Shown one piece after another: positions 1 to 5,726 of a stretch of DNA of 5,726 nt (the first letter of the stretch is position 1; each line of letters opens with the position of its first letter). The DNA lies in NCBI GenBank assembly GCA_029005335.1, contig JAQXFT010000160.1, positions 1-5,726 of the forward strand. The letters are read 5' to 3'. The stretch is from Oscillospiraceae bacterium. Lineage in GTDB: Bacteria > Bacillota > Clostridia > Oscillospirales > Ruminococcaceae. The notes beneath the pieces are model-generated. The model was given only the letters and a program-made list of their open reading frames with translations. It was not told the origin of the DNA and did not search any database. Both the position numbers and the translations under genes were made by a program.

Positions 1-674
1 CTGATGCTGTCGAAATATGCTGTAATACCGAGGGTATCGAAAGAGTACGACTCAGTTCTCTCGAACCTGAAATGATTACGGATTCACAGCTTGAAAAACT
101 TGCCTCTTTTGAAAAATTCTGTCCGCAGTTTCATCTGTCACTTCAGAGCGGTTGCGACCGTACACTTAAAGCTATGAACCGTCGTTATACTTCCTCCGAA
201 TACGCTGAACTTGCTGAACGCATAAGAAAAAAATTCCCCGTATGCAATATAACTACTGATATTATGGTAGGATTTCCCGATGAAACCGATGAGGATTTCA
301 GAAAATCAGCTGAATTTGTACGCAGTATGAATTTCGGAAAAATCCACGTTTTCAGATATTCACGAAGAAAGGGTACTGTTGCGGATAAAATGCCGAATCA
401 GACAAGCGAATCCGTTAAATCAGAACGCTGGCACATTATGAATCATATTGCTTTAAATTCACAGAAGAATTTTCTTGAATCAAGAGTCGGAATGACTCTC
501 CCTGTACTCTTTGAACGTGAAAAAGACTCCGATTTCCATAACGGATATACTCCCGATTACACCTATGTAAAAATTCCTGAAAAAAATTTCAGAAAAAGTT
601 TGCGTAATTCGATTTTTTATGTTAGAATAATAGATAGTACATCAGATTATTGTACTGGTCAGATTGTTAAATAA
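1..674 (+). CDS. mtaB: tRNA (N6-threonylcarbamoyladenosine37-C2)-methylthiotransferase MtaB, 3' part
   Basis: This is the C-terminal 223 residues of a radical-SAM methylthiotransferase. The frame is open from base 3 to the window's left edge, so the start lies upstream and the first internal ATG (72) is not a real start. MtaB-family enzymes add a methylthio group to t6A37 of ANN-decoding tRNAs, giving ms2t6A, using two [4Fe-4S] clusters and SAM. Visible family hallmarks, numbered from the first full codon, are VRLSSLEP (15-22), FHLSLQSGCD (43-52) followed by MNRRYT, TTDIMVGFPDET (84-95) and HVFRYSRRKGT (115-125). Together they are the second half of the radical-SAM barrel. Residues from about 162 to the end resemble the C-terminal TRAM RNA-binding domain. 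The N-terminal MTTase domain and the CxxxCxxC cluster motif lie outside the window. The gene ends with TAA. purL follows on the same strand after 63 bases with no visible terminator, so read-through or an operon is plausible. MiaB and RimO are less likely given the SLQSGCD/MNRRYT pattern. Confidence 0.93.
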   Translation, partial: DAVEICCNTEGIERVRLSSLEPEMITDSQLEKLASFEKFCPQFHLSLQSGCDRTLKAMNRRYTSSEYAELAERIRKKFPVCNITTDIMVGFPDETDEDFRKSAEFVRSMNFGKIHVFRYSRRKGTVADKMPNQTSESVKSERWHIMNHIALNSQKNFLESRVGMTLPVLFEREKDSDFHNGYTPDYTYVKIPEKNFRKSLRNSIFYVRIIDSTSDYCTGQIVK

Positions 675-677
675 TAT
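650..677 (+). promoter_or_regulatory. Weak candidate sigma-A promoter for purL
   Basis: TTGTAC (650-655) lies 16 bases before TAATAT (672-677), overlapping the end of mtaB. Matches to the consensus are only 3/6 at -35 and 4/6 at -10; the overlapping AATAAT (670-675) matches -10 better but then the spacing is poor. If real, transcription would start near 683, at the foot of the leader inverted repeat. AT-rich DNA yields such matches by chance, so this is only a suggestion. Confidence 0.2.
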
Positions 678-681
678 GCCG

Positions 682-721
682 TCCGCAGAGGCACAATTCC
701 AAAAATTTTTTATCCTGCGGA
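682..721 (+). promoter_or_regulatory. purL leader inverted repeat touching the ribosome binding region
   Basis: TCCGCAG (682-688) and CTGCGGA (715-721) are perfect 7-base complements around a 26-base loop that contains the self-complementary run AAAAATTTTT (701-710). In RNA, the right arm would tie up the first bases of the purine-rich GGAGAAAGG region (719-727) before the purL start. It is not a typical intrinsic terminator, because the T-run lies inside the loop and not after the stem. The leader is too short to hold a purine or PRPP riboswitch. A role in controlling translation of purL is inference; the repeat itself is seen directly. Confidence 0.45.
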
Positions 722-727
722 GAAAGG
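719..727 (+). promoter_or_regulatory. purL ribosome binding site
   Basis: The purine run GGAGAAAGG precedes purL. AAAGG (723-727) lies 10 bases before ATG 738, a suitable distance, but only 4 bases before the in-frame TTG at 732. GGAG (719-722) would fit that TTG at 9 bases. The stronger start codon, and an N-terminus beginning MPVFRIYVEKK like other clostridial PurL proteins, favour ATG 738. Confidence 0.7.
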
Positions 728-737
728 TTGATTGAAT

Positions 738-3700
738 ATGCCTGTATTCAGAATCTATGTCGAAAAAAAACCAGAATTTGCTTCGGAGGCTCAGTCCGTA
801 CTCAGTGATATTCAGAACGCTTTAAGAATCAATGTCACCGGTCTGAGAATTATCAACAGATATGATGCCGACAGACTTTCAGAGGAGGATTTCAAAGCCT
901 CCATAAATACTGTATTCTCAGAGCCTGCTGTTGATGTTGTCTATGAAATACTTCCCGAAATAAACGCCAATGAAAGAATCTTTGCTGTCGAATTTCTCCC
1001 CGGACAGTTCGACCAGCGTGCTGACTCCTGTGAACAGTGTATACAGATTCTCAGACAAGGAAGCCGCTGCCGTGTAAGAAATGCAAGAATTTATATAATA
1101 TCAGGAAATATCACCGACTCTGAATTTGCAAAGCTCAAGTCATATATTATTAACCCTGTCGAAAGCCGTGAGGCTTCACTCGATTTTTACAAAACCCTTG
1201 ATACCAACTATAATATTCCCGAAACCGTTGATATACTTTATGGCTTTACTGAAATGAGCGAAAAAGGTCTTTCAGGCTTTATAAAAAGCTATGGTCTCGC
1301 TATGGATTTGGACGATATAAAATTCTGTCAGCAGTATTTCAGAGATACTGAAAAGAGAAATCCGACTATTACAGAAATCAGAATGATTGATACCTACTGG
1401 TCTGACCACTGCCGTCACACAACATTTTTAACAAATATTCAGGACGTATATATAGAATCATCATATATCGGCGATACATACAAGCTGTATCTTAAAACAA
1501 GGGACGAACTCGGAAGACAGGACAAGCCTGTTACACTTATGGATATTGCTACTCTCGCTGTCAAAAAATTAAAGGCTGACGGACGTATGCCCGACCTTGA
1601 TGAAAGTGATGAGATAAATGCCTGCTCCGTAAAGATAAATGTCGATGTTGACGGTAAGGACGAAGACTGGATTCTCATGTTCAAGAACGAAACCCACAAC
1701 CACCCTACTGAAATTGAACCTTTCGGCGGTGCTGCTACCTGTCTTGGCGGTGCAATACGTGACCCGCTTTCAGGACGTTCATATGTATATCAGGCTATGC
1801 GTGTTACTGGTGCTGCAAATCCGCTTGTTCCGGTTGATGATACTATAAAGGGAAAGCTCCCTCAGAGAAAAATTACAGTAGGTGCTGCTAATGGCTACAG
1901 CTCATACGGAAATCAGATTGGACTTGCAACAGGTCATGTATCAGAAGTATATCACCCCGGATATGTCGCTAAAAGACTGGAAATCGGTGCTGTACTCGGT
2001 GCAGCTCCCGCAGAAAATATAAGAAGAGAAGCTCCCGTCCCCGGAGATGTTGTAATCCTCCTTGGCGGAAAAACAGGTCGTGACGGCTGCGGAGGTGCTA
2101 CCGGTTCATCAAAATCGCATACTCTTGAATCACTTGAACACTGCGGTGCAGAGGTTCAGAAAGGAAATCCGCCCGAAGAAAGAAAGCTTCAGAGACTTTT
2201 CAGAAATCCGGAAGTCACCAAGATGATTAAACGCTGTAACGATTTCGGTGCAGGCGGTGTATCTGTTGCAATCGGAGAGCTTACTGACGGTCTTGTAATA
2301 AATCTTGACGCTGTACCTAAAAAATATGAGGGTCTTGACGGTACTGAAATAGCTATCAGCGAATCTCAGGAAAGAATGGCTGTCGTTGTTGCTAAGGAAG
2401 ATGCAGAAAGATTCATGCAGGAAGCCGAGAAGGAAAATCTTGAGGCTACTCTCGTTGCAGATGTCGTTGAAGAACCCCGCCTTAAAATGAACTGGAACGG
2501 AAACACAATTGTAAATCTTTCAAGGGATTTTTTAAATTCCAATGGTGCTGCTAAATATACTGATATAAGAATAACCCGTCCTGTTGAGGAAATCGACCCC
2601 GAAATTGATGACTGTCCCGATACATGGACTGAAGTTATGTCAAATCTCAATGTATGCTCACAGAAAGGACTTGTTGAAAGATTTGATTCCACAATCGGTG
2701 CAGGTACAGTATTAATGCCTTATGGAGGTGTATATCAGCTTACTCCCTCTCAGGCTATGGCTGCAAAGATTCCGGTACTCAAAGGCGAAACAAATACCTG
2801 CTCTCTCATGGGCTGGGGATATAATCCGAATATATCCGAGAGAAGCCCTTATCATGGTGCTGTATATGCTGTAGTTGAATCCATAGCAAAGGTTGTCGCT
2901 GCCGGAGGTAGTTATAAAAAATGCTGGCTTACTTTCCAGGAGTATTTTGAGAGAACTCAGAATGACCCGAGACGCTGGGGAAAACCACTCGCTGCACTTC
3001 TCGGAGCTTTCAAGGCTCAGCTTGAAATGGGCTGCGGAGCTATCGGAGGTAAGGATTCAATGTCAGGTACTTTTGAAAATATTGATGTTCCCCCGACTCT
3101 TGTATCATTTGCCGTATCTACTGCAAAGGCTGAAAAAATAGTATCTACAGAATTCAAATCCGCCGGAAGCAAGGTTATATATATCACTCCCGATTATGAT
3201 TCAAATAATCTTCCGTTCTTCAACAGCGTAAAATCGGTATTTGACAAGGTTGAAAAAATTATCTCCGACGGAAGAGCCAAAGCAATATGGACTGTCGGAT
3301 ATGGCGGTGTTGCTGAAGGTATCGCAAAAATGTGCTTCGGAAACAAGCTCGGATTCAACTTTACATCAAAGCTCTCAGCAGATACGCTTTTCAAGCCCTG
3401 CTATGGTTCATTCATCATAGAGCTTTCAGGCGAGCCTGAACCTGATGAACAAGTTATAGGTACTACTCAGAAGGAATATAAAATATACAATCTCGACTAC
3501 TCTATCAATATGGATTCACTTCAGAGAACATGGGAGAGCAAGCTCGAACCTGTATTCCCATGCAGAATAAAGACTGTCGATACTACTCCGGAAATCTATT
3601 CATATCCCACTAAGAAACTTCTTGCATCTGTTGAGAAATTCGCAAAGCCCAGAGTGTTTATACCAGTATTCCCCGGTACAAACTGCGAATACGATACAGC

Positions 3701-4442
3701 ACGTGCATTTGAAAAAGCCGGAGCTTCCGTTGAAACTATCGTTGTCAGAAATATGAAAGCCGGCGATATCGAATCCTCTGTTGAACAGATTGAAAAGATT
3801 ATCAAGGATTCTCAGATTATCATGATTCCCGGAGGCTTCAGCGGAGGAGACGAACCCGAGGGAAGCGGTAAGTTTATTACTGCATTCTTCAGAAATCCCA
3901 GAATCAAAGAAGCTGTCCATGAGCTTTTAAAATGCCGTGATGGTCTTATGCTCGGAATATGCAACGGTTTTCAGGCATTAATCAAGCTCGGTCTTGTTCC
4001 TTACGGTGAAATCGTTGATATGACTGATGAATCTCCGACACTTACCTTCAATACTATTGCACGTCATCAGTCTATGATGGTAAATACACGAATTGCTTCT
4101 ACAAAATCCCCGTGGCTCTATGGCTGTGAAGTCGGAGATATTCACACTGTTGCAATTTCACACGGTGAAGGACGTTTTGTAGCTCCTCAGAGCCTTATTC
4201 AGCGTCTTGCAAAGAATGGTCAGATAGCTACTCAGTATGTGGATATTGACGGAAAGCCTTCTATGGATATACGTTACAATCCTAATACATCAATTGAAGC
4301 TATTGAGGGTATTACTTCTCCCGATGGTCGTGTATTCGGTAAAATGGGTCACAGTGAACGTAAGGGAAGCTTTATCGCTAAAAACGTTGAAGGAAACAAA
4401 GACCAGAAAATTTTTGAAAGCGGTGTAGCTTACTTTAAATAA
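738..4442 (+). CDS. purL: Phosphoribosylformylglycinamidine synthase (FGAM synthase), single-chain PurL
   Basis: PurL catalyses the fourth step of de novo IMP synthesis: FGAR + glutamine + ATP give FGAM + glutamate + ADP + Pi, in the cytoplasm. The 1234-residue chain is complete and joins what other Firmicutes encode as PurS, PurQ and small PurL. Residues 1 to about 150 form the PurS-like region. The linker domain carries YWSDHCRHTTF (220-230) with its His pair. The first AIRS-type half has NETHNHPTEIEPFGG (317-331) and GGKTGRDGCGGATGSS (443-458); the second has GAIGGKDSMSGTF (767-779). The C-terminal glutamine amidotransferase starts near 972 (RVFIPVFPGTNCE) and keeps the nucleophile Cys1075 (LGICNGF) and the His1205/Glu1207 pair (GHSER), so glutaminase activity should be intact. 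ATG 738 is chosen over the in-frame TTG 732 (which would add two residues) because of SD spacing. The gene ends in tandem stops, TAATAA. It follows mtaB closely and converges on the NYN-fusion gene. No frameshift or lost key residue was seen. Confidence 0.97.
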   Translation: MPVFRIYVEKKPEFASEAQSVLSDIQNALRINVTGLRIINRYDADRLSEEDFKASINTVFSEPAVDVVYEILPEINANERIFAVEFLPGQFDQRADSCEQCIQILRQGSRCRVRNARIYIISGNITDSEFAKLKSYIINPVESREASLDFYKTLDTNYNIPETVDILYGFTEMSEKGLSGFIKSYGLAMDLDDIKFCQQYFRDTEKRNPTITEIRMIDTYWSDHCRHTTFLTNIQDVYIESSYIGDTYKLYLKTRDELGRQDKPVTLMDIATLAVKKLKADGRMPDLDESDEINACSVKINVDVDGKDEDWILMFKNETHNHPTEIEPFGGAATCLGGAIRDPLSGRSYVYQAMRVTGAANPLVPVDDTIKGKLPQRKITVGAANGYSSYGNQIGLATGHVSEVYHPGYVAKRLEIGAVLGAAPAENIRREAPVPGDVVILLGGKTGRDGCGGATGSSKSHTLESLEHCGAEVQKGNPPEERKLQRLFRNPEVTKMIKRCNDFGAGGVSVAIGELTDGLVINLDAVPKKYEGLDGTEIAISESQERMAVVVAKEDAERFMQEAEKENLEATLVADVVEEPRLKMNWNGNTIVNLSRDFLNSNGAAKYTDIRITRPVEEIDPEIDDCPDTWTEVMSNLNVCSQKGLVERFDSTIGAGTVLMPYGGVYQLTPSQAMAAKIPVLKGETNTCSLMGWGYNPNISERSPYHGAVYAVVESIAKVVAAGGSYKKCWLTFQEYFERTQNDPRRWGKPLAALLGAFKAQLEMGCGAIGGKDSMSGTFENIDVPPTLVSFAVSTAKAEKIVSTEFKSAGSKVIYITPDYDSNNLPFFNSVKSVFDKVEKIISDGRAKAIWTVGYGGVAEGIAKMCFGNKLGFNFTSKLSADTLFKPCYGSFIIELSGEPEPDEQVIGTTQKEYKIYNLDYSINMDSLQRTWESKLEPVFPCRIKTVDTTPEIYSYPTKKLLASVEKFAKPRVFIPVFPGTNCEYDTARAFEKAGASVETIVVRNMKAGDIESSVEQIEKIIKDSQIIMIPGGFSGGDEPEGSGKFITAFFRNPRIKEAVHELLKCRDGLMLGICNGFQALIKLGLVPYGEIVDMTDESPTLTFNTIARHQSMMVNTRIASTKSPWLYGCEVGDIHTVAISHGEGRFVAPQSLIQRLAKNGQIATQYVDIDGKPSMDIRYNPNTSIEAIEGITSPDGRVFGKMGHSERKGSFIAKNVEGNKDQKIFESGVAYFK

Positions 4443-4477
4443 TAAAATTCAAAAAGCGGACAGTTTTCACTGTCCGC
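4443..4477 (-). terminator. Same hairpin as terminator of the TetM-like/NYN gene
   Basis: Read on the minus strand, the 9-bp stem closes on a GAAA (GNRA-type) tetraloop and is followed directly by TTTTTGAATTTTATTA. This is a better stem-to-U-run arrangement than on the plus strand. The hairpin includes the last coding bases and the TGA stop (4467-4469) of the minus-strand gene, so coding sequence and terminator overlap. Confidence 0.85.
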
Positions 4478-4487
4478 CCGATTTTTT
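4456..4487 (+). terminator. Intrinsic terminator of purL, shared with the convergent gene
   Basis: GCGGACAGT (4456-4464) and ACTGTCCGC (4469-4477) form a perfect 9-bp stem with a 4-base loop. On the plus strand a T6 run (4482-4487) follows after a 4-base gap (CCGA), which is slightly loose. The hairpin begins 13 bases after the purL stop. Confidence 0.85.
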
Positions 4488-5726
4488 ATGACTGAATTTT
4501 TCAGCATATTCCATAATCTCATACTCTGTATTTTTCATCTCCTCATGAAATTCCTGAGCTGATATTCTGTATGCACCATTTCCAAGAATAATCATCTGTT
4601 CAAGATTATCTGAAGTCGCAACTCTTACACGGTAATCCTTTCCAAGCTCATGGGAGACTTTTTCTATATATGAATCCGCTGTTTCAGCTTCTCTGGTATA
4701 TATGACATCTATATTATTCACACGTTCACATGAACCCTTGTTTCCTTTTACTTTATATGCATCAAATACAAGTATTACCCTGCATTTCCGGAATCCCTGA
4801 TAGTTGCAGAGCCTGTTTATAAGCGTATTTCTTGCGAGGTCAAGACTTTCCTCAGCCTGCTTTTTGAGTTCGTCCCATGAGAAGATTATATTATAGCCGT
4901 CCACAAAAAGATATTCGCCCTTTTTTGGCGGAGAGGATTTATATACTGTCTCTGATGATTCGTATACCTTATGAAGTGCCTGACGTTCATCACGGTTTAT
5001 TTTTCCGTATGTACGTTCAAATATCTGCATAAGCTCCCTGTCTTCTTCAATCGAACCGCTGTATTGTTTTTTGGGTACGGATACAACAGGTGCGGATACA
5101 GGCTCTTCAGATTTCTGAGGCTTCAGAAAGCTTTCAATATGCATATATTTTTCTACTTCATTCCACTTAACCAGAAATCCTGCTCCATGGCTACAGAATA
5201 TTGAATCAGCTGAATTTTCTGTATCTTCGTCGCAGTTATATCCGATTCCGTAAATTATTTTTTCCTGATTGCGACAGGGCTTGTATCCGCTGAGAATACA
5301 GCTTAAACGTCCCTTTCCGGAGGTATATCCGGCAAGTTCACGATGATAATCACGTATTGTCTCAACGGGAACAGTTCCTTTTATTGTGCATATATCGTTA
5401 TAGGTTTCCGGAGGAGAAAATACAGCGTCCATAAGCTGAATGTCCGATAAAGCTTTTCCTGTAAATTCAGAGGGTATTTCAAGTATAAAATCATAATAAG
5501 GCTCAAGAAGTACACTTTCAGCTTTCCGGAGTCCGTTTCTTACTGCTCTGTATACAGCCTGACGGAAATCTCCTCCCTCAGTATGCTTTATATGTGCCTT
5601 TCCTGATACAAGCGTTATATTCATATCAGTTATGGGCGAGCCTGTTAATACTCCGATATGCTGTTTTTCTTTAAGATGCGTCATAATAAGCCTCTGCCAG
5701 TTCTTATCAAGCAAATCCTCACAGCA
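4467..5726 (-). CDS. TetM/EF-G-like translation factor fused to a YacP/Rae1-type NYN ribonuclease domain, 3' part
   Basis: This is the C-terminal 419 residues of a larger protein. The frame runs open to the right edge, so the TTG near 5714 is only an internal Leu codon and the GTPase domain lies outside. Residues 1 to about 77 match domain IV of TetM-like ribosomal protection GTPases: DKNWQRLIMTHL, GSPITDM, and a tip loop with HIKHTEGGDFRQA at 45-57. Domain V follows from LLEPYYDF (73-80) through YTSGKGRLSC (134-143), then a C-terminal segment with FCSHGAGF (177-184) and EKYMHIESF. A polar linker (about 202-270) contains a likely helix, EEDRELMQIFERTYGKI. An NYN (PIN-like) domain runs from FVDGYNIIFSW (274-284) to about 405. 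It keeps the acidic residues expected for metal-dependent RNA cleavage: Asp276, Asp322 (LVFDAYKVKGN), Glu348/Asp351 (AETADSYIE) and Asp373 (ATSDNLEQ). TetM-like proteins act at the ribosomal A site, and B. subtilis Rae1/YacP cleaves mRNA there. A ribosome-linked nuclease role is therefore a reasonable inference, not shown. The protein ends in SGGQ, encoded within the terminator stem. Confidence 0.9.
   Translation of the reverse strand, partial: CCEDLLDKNWQRLIMTHLKEKQHIGVLTGSPITDMNITLVSGKAHIKHTEGGDFRQAVYRAVRNGLRKAESVLLEPYYDFILEIPSEFTGKALSDIQLMDAVFSPPETYNDICTIKGTVPVETIRDYHRELAGYTSGKGRLSCILSGYKPCRNQEKIIYGIGYNCDEDTENSADSIFCSHGAGFLVKWNEVEKYMHIESFLKPQKSEEPVSAPVVSVPKKQYSGSIEEDRELMQIFERTYGKINRDERQALHKVYESSETVYKSSPPKKGEYLFVDGYNIIFSWDELKKQAEESLDLARNTLINRLCNYQGFRKCRVILVFDAYKVKGNKGSCERVNNIDVIYTREAETADSYIEKVSHELGKDYRVRVATSDNLEQMIILGNGAYRISAQEFHEEMKNTEYEIMEYAEKFSHKKSGGQ

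Noticed and set aside
72..74. ATG 72 as the start of a short 200-residue gene
   Set aside because: The same frame is open to the left edge and encodes the family motif VRLSSLEP just upstream, so this is an internal Met of truncated mtaB.
682..711. Terminator between mtaB and purL
   Set aside because: The T-run (706-711) lies inside the loop of the only good stem and does not follow a GC-rich hairpin.
675..737. Purine or PRPP riboswitch before purL
   Set aside because: Only 63 bases lie between the genes, and no aptamer-like conserved core is visible; only a simple inverted repeat is present.
2366..2692. Minus-strand open frame of 108 codons inside purL
   Set aside because: Low-complexity Ser/Thr-rich translation opposite a conserved coding region with no recognisable domain, so a shadow.
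2893..3141. Plus-strand alternative-frame ORF of 82 codons within purL
   Set aside because: It overlaps the conserved second AIRS half of PurL in another frame and has no recognisable motifs.
3600..3920. Minus-strand open frame of 106 codons inside purL
   Set aside because: It lies wholly opposite the conserved amidotransferase domain of purL, has no recognisable motif and is Ser/Phe-rich as expected of an antisense shadow frame.
681..4477. GTCCGC in the purL leader complementary to GCGGAC in the terminator, as a possible long-range pairing
   Set aside because: Only six bases match across nearly 3.8 kb, and the terminator bases are held in a far more stable local hairpin, so chance is the better explanation.
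5712..5714. TTG 5714 as the start of a complete 415-residue minus-strand protein
   Set aside because: The frame stays open to the window edge, and the homology begins in the middle of an EF-G-like protein, so the true start lies further right.

Overview
The window looks like chromosomal DNA from a low-GC Firmicute, most likely a gut-type Clostridia (Ruminococcus/Oscillospiraceae-like). This is inferred from moderate AT-richness, purine-rich Shine-Dalgarno sites, a single-chain clostridial-type PurL with an N-terminal PurS-like region, and a TetM-like factor carrying a C-terminal NYN domain, an architecture I associate with Clostridia. No mobile element, CRISPR array, tRNA or rRNA is visible, and no stretch longer than about 70 bases lacks a gene.

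Layout, left to right. Positions 1-674 (+) hold the 3' part of mtaB, the radical-SAM methylthiotransferase acting on t6A37 of tRNA. A 63-base leader follows, with a 7-bp inverted repeat whose right arm touches the ribosome binding region. Positions 738-4442 (+) hold a complete purL (FGAM synthase, 1234 aa) with its amidotransferase domain and catalytic residues intact, ending in tandem TAA stops. A strong hairpin between the convergent genes (4456-4477) can end transcription both ways. Positions 4467-5726 (-) hold the C-terminal 419 residues of a gene that enters the window from the right: EF-G/TetM-like domains IV and V, a hydrophilic linker, and a YacP/Rae1-like NYN ribonuclease domain.

The most interesting object is this last gene. 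Its N-terminal part belongs to a family of GTPases that enter the ribosomal A site. Its C-terminal part belongs to the family of Rae1 (YacP), an endoribonuclease that cleaves mRNA in the A site. One polypeptide combining both suggests a GTPase-delivered mRNA-cleaving or ribosome-rescue factor. The tip loop of domain IV differs from that of classical Tet(M), so a tetracycline-resistance label would be doubtful. The gene's stop codon sits inside the loop of its own terminator hairpin, so its last codons double as terminator stem.

The plus-strand pair (tRNA modification, then purine synthesis) may be co-transcribed, because I see no terminator between them. There is no obvious functional link to the convergent gene beyond the shared terminator.
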